DNA of 64,000 bases from Candidatus Hydrothermales bacterium (GTDB taxonomy: Bacteria; Hydrothermota; Hydrothermia; Hydrothermales; JAJRUZ01), in NCBI GenBank assembly GCA_039630235.1, contig JBCNVI010000006.1, positions 3,022 through 67,021 on the forward strand. Direction: 5' to 3'. This document shows positions 43,624 to 52,141 of the stretch, in pieces; positions within the stretch are counted from its first letter, which is position 1, and every line of letters begins with the position of its first letter. Both the position numbers and the translations under genes were made by a program. The notes beneath the pieces were generated by a model. The model had not been told where the DNA came from and made no database searches. It saw only the letters and a list, made by a program, of their open reading frames with translations.

Positions 43624-44070
43624 TTATTTTATAAATATTACTTCACCACCTGCTTCTTTAATTTTTTGAATTGCCTTTTCAGAGGCTTTATGAACATAAA
43701 CTTTTATGGGAAAATTTATATCTCCTTTTGAGAGAAGCTTAACTTTTAGATTTTTTCTTAGAACTCTTCTTTTTTTCATCTCTTCGTAAGTTGCCTCCTC
43801 TCCCTCTTTAAACTTTTCCACTAAATTTTTTATGTTTATAACCTCGTACTTTTCGCCGAAGGGATTTACAAATCCCCTTTTTGGTAATCTCCTATATAGG
43901 GGTGTTTGTCCACCTTCAAATTCAGGACCCTTTTCTTTACCTGATCTTGATTTTGCTCCTTTGTGACCTCTACCAGATGTTTTACCGTGACCTGAGCCTA
44001 TTCCTCTACCAACCCTTTTTGGCTTTTTTGTTGCTCCCTTTATAGGTCTTAATTTACTCAAATCAAGCAT
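43624..44070 (-). CDS. rplO: 50S ribosomal protein L15
   Basis: L15 helps late 50S assembly. The frame could start at 44136, but the family begins [20 protein letters not shown], and a GGGGGGAGGG ribosome site lies about ten bases before ATG 44070, so that start (148 residues) is chosen. The [20 protein letters not shown] signature is intact. The start lies one base after the rpmD stop, so translation is likely coupled. Confidence 0.95.
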   Translation of the reverse strand: MLDLSKLRPIKGATKKPKRVGRGIGSGHGKTSGRGHKGAKSRSGKEKGPEFEGGQTPLYRRLPKRGFVNPFGEKYEVINIKNLVEKFKEGEEATYEEMKKRRVLRKNLKVKLLSKGDINFPIKVYVHKASEKAIQKIKEAGGEVIFIK

Positions 44071-44071
44071 A

Positions 44072-44278
44072 CTAAGACCCTCCCCCCTCTTTTTCAATAA
44101 TTTCTTCAACTTCAACAAGATATTTAATTTTATCAATCATACCCCTGATTTGAGGTGTATCTTTTTTTATAACAACCTGCCCTATTTTTCTTAGTCCGAG
44201 AGCCTCAAGTGTTCTTTTGGCCTTCCAGTTAGCTCCTATCTTAGATTTAATTTGTTTTATCTTTAAATATCTTTTCAT
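44072..44278 (-). CDS. rpmD: 50S ribosomal protein L30
   Basis: A 68-residue protein with [20 protein letters not shown] and [20 protein letters not shown], the L30 signature. It starts one base after rpsE and precedes rplO, the standard order of the spc operon. Its tail EKEGGGS encodes the purine-rich bases that serve as the rplO ribosome site. Confidence 0.95.
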   Translation of the reverse strand: MKRYLKIKQIKSKIGANWKAKRTLEALGLRKIGQVVIKKDTPQIRGMIDKIKYLVEVEEIIEKEGGGS

Positions 44279-44279
44279 A

Positions 44280-44780
44280 TTAGGAAATCATAAATTTTCT
44301 TATAACTCTTGAAATAGGTAAACCTCTTCTTTTTGCAACTAATCTTGGGTCTTTAAGTTTTGATAAAGCTGCCATTGTTGCTTGAGCAAGATTACAAGGT
44401 GTAGTTGAGCCTAAAGCCTTTGTCAAAACGTTTTTGTAGCCAGCTGCTTCAAGAATTGCTCTAACGGTGTGGCAGGCAATAAGGCCTGTGCCAGGGCCTG
44501 CAGGTTTTAAGAGAATTTTTGAGGCACCTACTTTTCCAACAACAGGATGTGGTATTGTTCCATTTATAACTGGAACACTTATCATACTCTTTTTTGCCCT
44601 TTTTAGAGCTTTTGCAATAGCATCAGGGGTTTCAGCTGCTTTGCCATGTCCTATTCCGACCCTACCTTCTCCGTCCCCAATAGCAACCCATGCAGAAATC
44701 TTAAATCTTCTTCCTCCTGTTACAACTTTAGCAACGCGGTTTAATGATATGATATTTTCAATAAGGGTTTTTTCCTCCAT
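44280..44780 (-). CDS. rpsE: 30S ribosomal protein S5
   Basis: S5 controls decoding accuracy. The 166-residue protein shows NRVAKVVTGGRRFKISAWVA, GRVGIGHGKA and AGYKNVLTKALGSTTP typical of the family. Here it is the first gene of its unit: the usual spc-operon genes before it (rplR, rplF, rpsH) are absent and DUF2905 lies upstream. A promoter ends eight bases before the ATG, with AAGGAG too close to the start for normal spacing. Confidence 0.96.
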   Translation of the reverse strand: MEEKTLIENIISLNRVAKVVTGGRRFKISAWVAIGDGEGRVGIGHGKAAETPDAIAKALKRAKKSMISVPVINGTIPHPVVGKVGASKILLKPAGPGTGLIACHTVRAILEAAGYKNVLTKALGSTTPCNLAQATMAALSKLKDPRLVAKRRGLPISRVIRKFMIS

Positions 44781-44788
44781 GGCTCCTT

Positions 44789-44818
44789 ATTATACATTTT
44801 TCATTTTTATTTTTTCAA
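44789..44818 (-). promoter_or_regulatory. rpsE operon promoter (near-leaderless)
   Basis: The minus strand has TTGAAA (44818-44813), an 18-base spacer and TATAAT (44794-44789), eight bases before the rpsE ATG at 44780. The -35 lies in the end of the DUF2905 gene. The AAGGAG between -10 and ATG may assist initiation if transcription starts a little earlier. Confidence 0.6.
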
Positions 44819-45058
44819 GAATTTAAAGAGAATGTTTAAAAGAATTGTTAAGATAACTGAAATAACAATTGAGGTTCCCAGGGGGAAGTAAAATTTAAAG
44901 TTTTCTTTTTCTATTATAATATCAAGGGGTAATCGTGGCAATTTTGGGAAATTTTTTTGGAATTCAATTTTTGAGGAAAAGTAGAATAAAAGGCCAATTA
45001 AAATTAAGAAGGCTCCTAAAAATAAAAGCAATTTCCCAAATTCTTCGAATATTTTCAT
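44807..45058 (-). CDS. DUF2905 small membrane protein
   Basis: An 83-residue protein with two hydrophobic helices (residues about 8-28 and 58-80) around PRLPLDIIIEKENFKFYFPLGTS, which matches the DUF2905 consensus (LPGDI...FYFPLATS). The family is widespread in bacteria and its function is unknown. It overlaps fmt by four bases and ends before rpsE. Confidence 0.78.
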   Translation of the reverse strand: MKIFEEFGKLLLFLGAFLILIGLLFYFSSKIEFQKNFPKLPRLPLDIIIEKENFKFYFPLGTSIVISVILTILLNILFKFLKK

Positions 45059-45984
45059 TCTGCCCAGAAGGGATGGTTGCCTTGAACGTATTCTGAGGCT
45101 GTCATTTTCCTTTTTCCTGCTGGTTGAAGTTCAAGAACCTCTACTGAACTTTCGCCACACATAACAAATAGTCTTGAACCTTCAATTACTATTTTTCCTG
45201 CGGGGCCTGAATAATCCTTATTTTCTTGTACTTTATAAATTTTGATGTATTTTCCATCAAAATGGGTTCTTGCACCGGGTGTGGGTGATAATGCATGAAT
45301 GTGTCTCATTACTAAGAATGCACTTTTTTTCCAGTCGATCCAAAGTTCTTCTTCAGTTAACTTATGAGCATAGGATGCTTCTCCCTGTTGAGGTCTTGGT
45401 TTTATTTCTCCCCTTTTATACTTATCATAAATCTCTACAAAAACGCTGATTGCTCTCTCCGAAATTATAGCCTCAATGTCGCCTTTAGTTTTATCACCTA
45501 TTTTAATATTTTCCTGATAGATTATTTTTCCAGTATCAATCTTTTCGTCCATTATAAAAAAGGTAAAGCCTGTTTCTTCTTCTCCGTTCATAATGGCTCT
45601 TTCTAAGGGTGCGGCTCCCCTGTATTTCGGTAAAAGAGAGGGATGAAGATTTATTGCACCATATTTTGGTAGATCTAATAGCTCTTTGTCGAGTATTTGA
45701 CCGTAATCGGTCAAAAAGATTATTTCAGGTTCAAGTTTTTTTAGTTCGCTTATGAGTGCGGGATGATTCACATCGTGGGGTTGAAAGATTCTATCTTTTC
45801 TTATACCGTGTTGTAGAGAAAGTTCTTTTACAGGGGGAGGGGTAATTTTTAGCCCTCTACCTTGGGGTTTATCTGGGGCTGTTACGATGGCGTCTGGTTT
45901 TATCCCATTTTTCAAAAGTGACAAAAATACTTTAGCAGCAAAATCTCCTGTTCCAAAAAATATGAAACTACCTTCAAACATCAT
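45055..45984 (-). CDS. fmt: Methionyl-tRNA formyltransferase
   Basis: Fmt formylates initiator Met-tRNA using 10-formyltetrahydrofolate. The 309-residue protein has the Rossmann start FFGTGDFAAKVF, the NLHPSLLPKYRGAAPL signature near residue 110 and the C-terminal OB-like domain. Two ATG codons stand in tandem (45984, 45981); a TAATAT box ends five bases before the second. It follows def after a gap with a T-arm-like motif, the classic def-fmt pairing. Confidence 0.95.
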   Translation of the reverse strand: MMFEGSFIFFGTGDFAAKVFLSLLKNGIKPDAIVTAPDKPQGRGLKITPPPVKELSLQHGIRKDRIFQPHDVNHPALISELKKLEPEIIFLTDYGQILDKELLDLPKYGAINLHPSLLPKYRGAAPLERAIMNGEEETGFTFFIMDEKIDTGKIIYQENIKIGDKTKGDIEAIISERAISVFVEIYDKYKRGEIKPRPQQGEASYAHKLTEEELWIDWKKSAFLVMRHIHALSPTPGARTHFDGKYIKIYKVQENKDYSGPAGKIVIEGSRLFVMCGESSVEVLELQPAGKRKMTASEYVQGNHPFWAE

Positions 45985-46013
45985 AAATATTAAATTTAAA
46001 AAAAGAAAATTAC

Positions 46014-46027
46014 GGGAATTTAACCCC
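46014..46027 (-). other. T-arm-like motif between def and fmt
   Basis: The minus strand reads GGGGTTAAATTCCC (three G-C pairs around TTAAATT), the weakest match of the five: position 56 of the T-loop consensus is A instead of C. It lies 29 bases before the fmt start and is followed by GTAATTTTC. Confidence 0.3.
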
Positions 46028-46029
46028 TT

Positions 46030-46557
46030 TTAAACTTTAATTCTACCCTTCTCTAATTCAATATTTTTTCTATAGCGGGCAATTAGAATTCTCCTTGTAT
46101 CTCTATCAACTCTATCGATAAATAAAAAACCTTTTAAATGATCATATTCATGTAATATAACTCTTGCTAAAAGGCCATTTGCCTTTAGCACCTTGTCTTC
46201 CCCCTTTAAATTTACATATTTTAAATCGACAAACTCAGCTCTTTCTACCTCAGCATAGATCCCGGGTATAGAAAGGCAACCCTCTTCCATTATAATTTGG
46301 CCTTTTATGTTTATGATTTCTGGATTTATTACAACAAGGGGGCCCTTTTCTTTTCCTACAACTTTTTCTGAAACTACAAAAATTGATAAATCCTCACCGA
46401 CCTGATTTGCGGCAAGACCTGCTCCTTCGTGAAATTCCATTGTATCAATCATTTGAGATACCAAATCTTTAATTTCCTGTGTTATTTTCCTAACAGGTCT
46501 TGTCCTTTTCCTAAGGATTGGATCCCCGTAATACCTTATTTCAAGAACCTTTTTCAC
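46030..46557 (-). CDS. def: Peptide deformylase
   Basis: Def removes the formyl group from new proteins. The 175-residue protein has the three motifs: GAGLAANQVG, EEGCLSIPG with Cys94, and HEYDH with His136, Glu137 and His140 (metal ligands and catalytic acid). It overlaps yajC by 17 bases. Confidence 0.96.
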   Translation of the reverse strand: MKKVLEIRYYGDPILRKRTRPVRKITQEIKDLVSQMIDTMEFHEGAGLAANQVGEDLSIFVVSEKVVGKEKGPLVVINPEIINIKGQIIMEEGCLSIPGIYAEVERAEFVDLKYVNLKGEDKVLKANGLLARVILHEYDHLKGFLFIDRVDRDTRRILIARYRKNIELEKGRIKV

Positions 46558-46879
46558 CTTCTACAGTCTCACCTATTTTTCTTTTTATTGCGTTCTTCTC
46601 AAACTTTATTAGGGTTCCTGGTCCTGTTCTTAAGGTGATTGCACTATCTTCAACCTTAACTACTGTTCCTATTATACCGCCAAGTGTTACTACCTTATCG
46701 CCCTTTTTTAATGAATTTATCATCCTAATTCTTTCCTTCTCTTCTTTCTGCTGGGGTCTTATAAAAAAGAAATAAAAGATGAAAAGCATCGCAACAAAGG
46801 GGAAAATAAAGACAATTATGGCACCGATGGGGTTAACCTCTTGTGAACCAGATTGTGAAATTAAGTTAAAAATCATCAC
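46541..46879 (-). CDS. yajC: Sec translocase accessory protein YajC
   Basis: YajC is a small membrane protein that binds SecDF. The 112-residue product has one membrane helix (residues about 18-40) ending in FIRPQQKEEKER, then a cytoplasmic domain with LKKGDKVVTLGGIIGTVVKVED, the YajC signature. It overlaps the barrel fusion gene by 14 bases and def by 17. No secD or secF is nearby. Confidence 0.92.
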   Translation of the reverse strand: MMIFNLISQSGSQEVNPIGAIIVFIFPFVAMLFIFYFFFIRPQQKEEKERIRMINSLKKGDKVVTLGGIIGTVVKVEDSAITLRTGPGTLIKFEKNAIKRKIGETVEGEKGS

Positions 46880-49616
46880 CGAAAGTTAGCCAAAATTGCC
46901 AATTACCGTATAATTTCTCTAAGTCCCACTTTCTTGCAAAATCAAGCTTCATAAAAAAGTAGCCCAAATCAAATCGTAAACCTACACCCACATCCATGAG
47001 TAAATCCTTAGCTTTTAGAAAATACACACCCCTTTCAACCAGTCTGTATCTTCTGAAGTCCTCCCTGTTTCCGAGTAGGGCGCTTTCGATAAATAATACA
47101 CTTTTTACGCCCCCGATTTCAACAGGGAGAAAGGCTATTCTGAGTCTATCAAGGAAGGGAATTCTAAGCTCTATTGCATTATAAATAAGCACTCTACCCC
47201 ATTTAGAAAAGAGGTCATAGCCTCGCATAAGATAGGGTGATCCAAAATAATAGGAGATAACTTTTTCGTCTCCCTCTATAATGCCTGAATAAAGTCTTAT
47301 TGCTAAGTTAGAGCGTGGAGTTAATCTAAAGTATTTTCTTAAATCAGCCTGAAGTTCATAGTAACTATAGCTGGGAGAAAAACCCTTTGTAAGCCCTAAA
47401 GCAAAAAGCTCCCCGTCTTTTACTTTATTTTCTAATATAAAGCTTCTTTTAAATAGGTAAAACAAAATTAAATCATATACAGTAAAAGTTTGAAATGTGA
47501 TTTCTTCTTTTAAATAGTCTATAAGGTAGCGTTCCCTGTAGCTGATATTAAAGCCATAGGTTATGCTGTTAAAGATATCAAAGGGATAGATAGAAAGAAT
47601 TAAAAGGCCAAGGTTTCTGTCTAGGGCGTCTTTAGTTGGAGATAAAACGTAATAGGGGAAGTATTGATAAAATTCAAGCATGTAGTCTTCTCTTTTTTTA
47701 AGATAAAATATACGTAAATCCCAATTGGAATTTAGAAGGTCTTGAGATAGTTCTGAGAAAAATTCAATTTTATAGTTACCAAGAATATCAGATATTCCGA
47801 TTGTAAATCCTCCATAATAGCCATAAAGTGGAGAAAATCCAAATCCTGCTACGATCCAATCTGGCGTTAAACTAAGAGTATAATCTCTTGTAGGATAGTC
47901 AGCCTCCTTATACTCCACTTTCTCCCCCTTGTACAAATTAATAGCTTGCGGTTTTAGGGAGAAAATATCTTTTATTAAAAAAATATCATAGCCACCTTTC
48001 CAAAGGAGTGATAAACATATAGAGTTAATATTTTCTGAGTAGGAGACATCTTTTATATGTGTGGGGAAACTGGTTAGCCTATATAGGGAGTCTTTTTCTA
48101 TATCATAAAAACAGAGGTTTCTTAGACCATCAGGCTCATCGTAGAGAAAATAGACTTTTTTGCCATAAATGAAGGGATCATCGATATTTCCAAGATAGGG
48201 TGTTAATCTTTTTATTTCTCCATTTCTTAGGTTATATGAAAAAACTGCATAGTCTCCGAACTTACCCTCAAAGTTTCTGTCAGAAATAAATAATATTAAA
48301 GTATCGTTTATAAAGACAGGGGTTCTGTCATCGAATTTATCCTCTACTAAAGAAATTAGTTGATTTGTTTGTACATTGTAAATATATATGTCCGAAAACC
48401 CATCCTTTATTCCCGCAAAAACAACTTCTTTCCTTTTAGGATTAAATGAGGGCTCATATACTGCATCTAACTCTGAAAACTCTCTTTTTTTGATAAATTT
48501 ATTTTTTTCTATGTCAAATATAAAAAGAACATCGCTTTTACCTCCGGAAGAAACTATAGCTAAGTATTGGCCATCTAAAGAGAAGGAAAGGGAAGGTCTT
48601 ACAAGATGGAGGTTCTCAAGAGAGGGATTTTTTTGGCCTGAAATAACTTTTTTTAATTTTTTTGTTCCCCTGTATTTAATATATACGTCAGTAAAGCCGG
48701 CTCTATCAGATATAAAGGCTATTTTTGAACCATCAGGAGAAATAGCACAACCTATGTTTAAAAAGCCTCCCTCTAATTCATGCTCAGTTAATCTTTCTGC
48801 TATTTCATAGGGGAAACTGTAGCTTTTAAAGTCCCTATAAAATTTATCCTTAATATACCAGTTAAAGCGCTCTGATAACCTCTTTAAATTTTCACCAAAG
48901 GTTTTTTTAACATTTCTTTCAAGATTCCTTGCTACTTGAAAATTTCTTACAAACTCTGAAACTTTTTCTTTACCATATTTTTCCTCTATAAATCTAAAAA
49001 ACATCTCACCTAATCTATAAACAATATAGTCCCCACTGATTGAGAGTCTTTCTAAATCAGGTAAAAGGTTATTTATAATTAAGTCTCTTACAAATCCCCT
49101 TGTTTCAGAATCCTCATTTTTTGATAAATATTCAGCCAGACCCTCCATAACAAAAAGGGGTACATTAGGAACATTTCCAGTTAAAAGGTTTTGTCCGACT
49201 CTTCCGTAGAAAAGCTCATATTCAAAGACATGGACTAGCTCATGAATAAGAACATGTTTAAATTCAGAGTAAGAACCGTTAAAGGGTAAAACAATTCTTT
49301 TCTTGAATATTTCGGTAAAACCTCCAACACCCTCAGGCAAAGTCTCAAAGATTACGTTTGTTTGTCTAAAATCATTAGGTGAGTTGTAAATAATAACTGG
49401 AATTTTATAATTTATTTTTATTTGGAAAAAATCGCTAAATTTTGGAAAGACTTCTTCTAAGTGATAGGAGGCAAAGGCTGCGAGCTTTTCTCCACCAGAA
49501 TAATAATAAATTTTAAAATGTTCTGTCTCTAAATACTTAAAATCAAAATCTTTATACTGAATCTTGTTTATTCCGGAAAATAAGAGAAAAATTAGGATAA
49601 AAAAAAATAATCTCAT
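46866..49616 (-). CDS. Fusion of peptidase-MA-like, TolB/PD40 propeller and outer-membrane barrel domains
   Basis: A 916-residue exported protein starting at ATG 49616 (RLFFFILIFLLFSG signal peptide; a TTG four codons upstream is the longest frame). Residues about 25-260 are gluzincin-like, with HELVH followed by FVMEGLAEYLS as a distal Glu. Residues about 265-570 are beta-propeller repeats of PD40/TolB type (ISPDGSKIAFISDRAG, LSFSLDGQYLAIVSS). The last ~330 residues are aromatic beta strands ending in F, like BamA/TamA-type barrels. It may be a surface-anchored protease with a substrate-binding propeller. It follows the M23 gene. Confidence 0.7.
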   Translation of the reverse strand: MRLFFFILIFLLFSGINKIQYKDFDFKYLETEHFKIYYYSGGEKLAAFASYHLEEVFPKFSDFFQIKINYKIPVIIYNSPNDFRQTNVIFETLPEGVGGFTEIFKKRIVLPFNGSYSEFKHVLIHELVHVFEYELFYGRVGQNLLTGNVPNVPLFVMEGLAEYLSKNEDSETRGFVRDLIINNLLPDLERLSISGDYIVYRLGEMFFRFIEEKYGKEKVSEFVRNFQVARNLERNVKKTFGENLKRLSERFNWYIKDKFYRDFKSYSFPYEIAERLTEHELEGGFLNIGCAISPDGSKIAFISDRAGFTDVYIKYRGTKKLKKVISGQKNPSLENLHLVRPSLSFSLDGQYLAIVSSGGKSDVLFIFDIEKNKFIKKREFSELDAVYEPSFNPKRKEVVFAGIKDGFSDIYIYNVQTNQLISLVEDKFDDRTPVFINDTLILFISDRNFEGKFGDYAVFSYNLRNGEIKRLTPYLGNIDDPFIYGKKVYFLYDEPDGLRNLCFYDIEKDSLYRLTSFPTHIKDVSYSENINSICLSLLWKGGYDIFLIKDIFSLKPQAINLYKGEKVEYKEADYPTRDYTLSLTPDWIVAGFGFSPLYGYYGGFTIGISDILGNYKIEFFSELSQDLLNSNWDLRIFYLKKREDYMLEFYQYFPYYVLSPTKDALDRNLGLLILSIYPFDIFNSITYGFNISYRERYLIDYLKEEITFQTFTVYDLILFYLFKRSFILENKVKDGELFALGLTKGFSPSYSYYELQADLRKYFRLTPRSNLAIRLYSGIIEGDEKVISYYFGSPYLMRGYDLFSKWGRVLIYNAIELRIPFLDRLRIAFLPVEIGGVKSVLFIESALLGNREDFRRYRLVERGVYFLKAKDLLMDVGVGLRFDLGYFFMKLDFARKWDLEKLYGNWQFWLTFGDDF

Positions 49617-49620
49617 AGTT

Positions 49621-50526
49621 TTAATCAAAATAGAGATGATCAGGGATAATAAAATTTATTGGATTTAAGGGTTTATTAAAGAGTCTTACTTCATAGTGAA
49701 CGTGAACTCCTGTGGCTTTTCCAGTTGAACCCATTAAAGCTATTATTTCACCCCTTTCAACCGATTCACCAACTTGTACTAAATTTTTTGAGTTATGTGC
49801 GTATATTGTTTTAAAACCATTACCATGATCAATCTCTACAGTAAGACCATAACCTTCCCTCCAACCAGAGTATGTAACTTTTCCCTTAGCTGTTGAAATA
49901 ACAGGCGCACCAAAACCTGACGAAACATCTACACCCTCATGCAGTTTAATTCTTCCTGTAAAAGGATCCTTTCTATAACCAAATCCTGAAACTATAAAAC
50001 CTGAAGCAACAGGCAAGATTGAAGGAGTATGCTCAAGCTCATTTTTCTTTTTGTCAATAACATCTTTATACTCACTAAGCTTTCTATCAAATTTATGTAC
50101 AAGTTTTAACATATAGTCAATTCTTTTTTCTAAACTTGCTAAGCCTTGACTCGGCACCAGGCTACCTCCTATTCCCATTTTTAAAAAATCTTCGTCTATA
50201 GCATCAAGACCCGCATGTTTCCTTAACTTATTTATTTCATTTGCTAACTTCTCTATTTTTTTAACAAGAGAATCATTTTTAAGCATAAGTGAACTAATTT
50301 TTTTAGTAAGAAATGAGTTTTCTCTTATCAAAAAATTCAGCTTGTTTTTATCCACTTCAGTGTTAAAAAAGTAAACTAATAGAAAAATAGTTGTAAATAC
50401 AAAAGAAATTACTACACTTATAACTAATTTAACTAAAAAATTGGTAACGAGGAATTTCCTTACCTTTCCAACACCGCTTAAGGGTACAATGTGAATTAAA
50501 AATCCATTTTTTTGATTTCCTCCCAT
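49621..50526 (-). CDS. M23-family murein endopeptidase (LytM/MepM-like)
   Basis: A 301-residue membrane-anchored cell-wall hydrolase. The frame extends to 50724, but that part lies antisense within rplM; ATG 50526 has a promoter six bases upstream. A membrane helix (residues about 30-50) is followed by a coiled coil (about 55-155) and the LytM domain with HEGVD (zinc His/Asp) and VHVHYEVR (catalytic His and zinc His). It cleaves peptidoglycan cross-links in the periplasm. The barrel fusion gene follows. Confidence 0.9.
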   Translation of the reverse strand: MGGNQKNGFLIHIVPLSGVGKVRKFLVTNFLVKLVISVVISFVFTTIFLLVYFFNTEVDKNKLNFLIRENSFLTKKISSLMLKNDSLVKKIEKLANEINKLRKHAGLDAIDEDFLKMGIGGSLVPSQGLASLEKRIDYMLKLVHKFDRKLSEYKDVIDKKKNELEHTPSILPVASGFIVSGFGYRKDPFTGRIKLHEGVDVSSGFGAPVISTAKGKVTYSGWREGYGLTVEIDHGNGFKTIYAHNSKNLVQVGESVERGEIIALMGSTGKATGVHVHYEVRLFNKPLNPINFIIPDHLYFD

Positions 50527-50532
50527 AGCCTG

Positions 50533-50597
50533 AGTATAAAATAACTGATTAAAAAAATTCAAAAAGTTTGAAAAATTTAAGTATAAAAACGTATAAT
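50533..50597. promoter_or_regulatory. Divergent promoters of the M23 gene and rplM
   Basis: Minus strand: TTGAAT (50562-50557), an 18-base spacer and TATACT (50538-50533), six bases before ATG 50526. Plus strand: TTGAAA (50568-50573), an 18-base spacer and TATAAT (50592-50597), eight bases before the rplM ATG at 50606. The two -35 boxes are only five bases apart, so polymerases could interfere. Confidence 0.65.
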
Positions 50598-50605
50598 AAA
50601 GTGGC

Positions 50606-51049
50606 ATGGAAAAGATAACCCCTATGAGTTTTGAAAATGTGGAGAGGAAGTGGTATCTTGTTGACTTAAATGGAAAAGTTCTTGGGAGGGCGGCTTCAAG
50701 AATTGCACTACTTTTGATGGGCAAGAGAAAACCTATTTATTCACCTCACCTTGACGTAGGCGACTTTGTTGTAGCTATAAACGCTGACAAAATTAAAGTT
50801 ACAGGAAAAAAACTTACTGATAAGATATATTATAGGCACTCGGGATATCCAGGAGGATTAAAACTTAAGAAACTAAAGGAATTGCTCGAAAAAAATCCGG
50901 AAAAAATTATAAAATTAGCTGTAAAAAGAATGTTACCAAAAAATAAATTAGGGAAAAAATTAATTAAAAGATTAAAAGTTTATTCTGGTTCGAGTCATCC
51001 CCATATTGCTCAGAAACCCGAGCCTATTGAAATAGATAAAATTAAATAA
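50606..51049 (+). CDS. rplM: 50S ribosomal protein L13
   Basis: L13 is an early 50S assembly protein. The 147-residue product reads [19 protein letters not shown] and [29 protein letters not shown], the L13 signature. It leads the plus-strand unit rplM-rpsI-rpsB-tsf-pyrH-LPLAT-M16; rpsI starts two bases after it. Confidence 0.96.
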   Translation: MEKITPMSFENVERKWYLVDLNGKVLGRAASRIALLLMGKRKPIYSPHLDVGDFVVAINADKIKVTGKKLTDKIYYRHSGYPGGLKLKKLKELLEKNPEKIIKLAVKRMLPKNKLGKKLIKRLKVYSGSSHPHIAQKPEPIEIDKIK

Positions 51050-51051
51050 TT

Positions 51052-51441
51052 ATGAGTGAAGTAATTTTAACTTCGGGAGGAAGGAAGACAGCAAGGGCGA
51101 GATTAAGACTTCGCCCTGGTACTGGAAAAATTTGGGTAAACGGAAAAAGACCACTTGAGTACTTCAAAAGAGAGGACCTCATAATTCATGCCTTTGAGCC
51201 TCTAAAGGTTGTCCAAAAAGAAAGCGATTTTGATGTAGTTGTTAAAGTAGAGGGAGGAGGACTTTCAGGACAGGCAGGTGCTATCAGGTACGCTTTAAGT
51301 AGAGCTCTTGTTAAGTATAATGAGGGATTTAAGGCAGTTTTGAAATCACGAGGTATGTTAACGCGTGATTCAAGAGAAAAGGAGAGGATGAAATATGGAC
51401 TTACAAAACGCAGGAGAGCTCACCAGTATTCAAAGCGCTAA
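51052..51441 (+). CDS. rpsI: 30S ribosomal protein S9
   Basis: A 129-residue protein with GGRKTARARLRLRPGTGKIW and a C-terminal RERMKYGLTKRRRAHQYSKR ending in the basic tail that contacts P-site tRNA. It pairs with rplM as in most bacteria. Its final 47 bases overlap the rpsB start. Confidence 0.96.
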   Translation: MSEVILTSGGRKTARARLRLRPGTGKIWVNGKRPLEYFKREDLIIHAFEPLKVVQKESDFDVVVKVEGGGLSGQAGAIRYALSRALVKYNEGFKAVLKSRGMLTRDSREKERMKYGLTKRRRAHQYSKR

Positions 51442-52141
51442 AATTTCGTTAGAGGAACTCTTACAACACGGTGTCCATTTTGGACATAGGTCCTACAGGT
51501 GGAATCCGAAGATGCAAGGATATATATACGGTAAAAAAGAGGGAATCCACATTATAAACATAAATAAAACTATTGAAAAACTTAGAGAGGCGATTGAATT
51601 TGTGGAACACAAGGGCTCAGAAGGCGCAATTCCCCTTTATGTATGTACAAAAAAGCAGGGAAAAGAAATTATAAAGGAATACGCAATAAAGGCAGGGGCT
51701 TATTACGTAGTTGAAAGATGGCTTGGAGGGCTTCTCACAAACTTTGAAACAATAAGAACAAGAATTGAAAAGATGAGAGAAATAGAAAAAATGAGAGAAG
51801 ACGGTAGACTGGAGAAATACCCTAAAAAAGAACAACAGAAAATTCTAACAGTTTATAAAAAACTAGAGAAAAATTTGGGTGGCCTGAGGGAGATGTACGA
51901 GCTACCTGGATTTTTGTATATAGTAGACCCAGTTAAAGAAGAGCTCGCAGTAAGGGAAGCAAGAAAGTTAAAAATTCCTATAGTTTCACTAATAGATACA
52001 GATGGAAATCCAGAAATTATTGATTATCCAATACCTGGAAATGATGATGCTATGAAATCAATAGAATACATTACAAGAATTATAACTGGTGCTTATTTAA
52101 GAGGAAAAGCAAAAGCAAAAGGGGAGGAAGAAAATGTCTGA
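51395..52141 (+). CDS. rpsB: 30S ribosomal protein S2
   Basis: S2 binds the 30S platform. The 248-residue protein shows ELLQHGVHFGHRSYRWNPKM and WLGGLLTNF. The ATG at 51395 lies inside rpsI (47-base overlap) and has AAGGAGAGG about ten bases upstream; no in-frame ATG, GTG or TTG lies between it and the HFGH block, so it is the best start, giving an N-terminus about 12 residues longer than usual. It precedes tsf in the standard order. Confidence 0.93.
   Translation: MDLQNAGELTSIQSAKISLEELLQHGVHFGHRSYRWNPKMQGYIYGKKEGIHIININKTIEKLREAIEFVEHKGSEGAIPLYVCTKKQGKEIIKEYAIKAGAYYVVERWLGGLLTNFETIRTRIEKMREIEKMREDGRLEKYPKKEQQKILTVYKKLEKNLGGLREMYELPGFLYIVDPVKEELAVREARKLKIPIVSLIDTDGNPEIIDYPIPGNDDAMKSIEYITRIITGAYLRGKAKAKGEEENV

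Noticed and set aside
44071-44136. 22-residue N-terminal extension of L15
   Set aside because: L15 proteins begin at MLDLSKLRP, and a ribosome site precedes ATG 44070; the extra stretch overlaps rpmD.
50527-50724. N-terminal extension of the M23 peptidase
   Set aside because: It lies antisense over rplM and across both promoters, with no ribosome site; ATG 50526 has a promoter six bases upstream.
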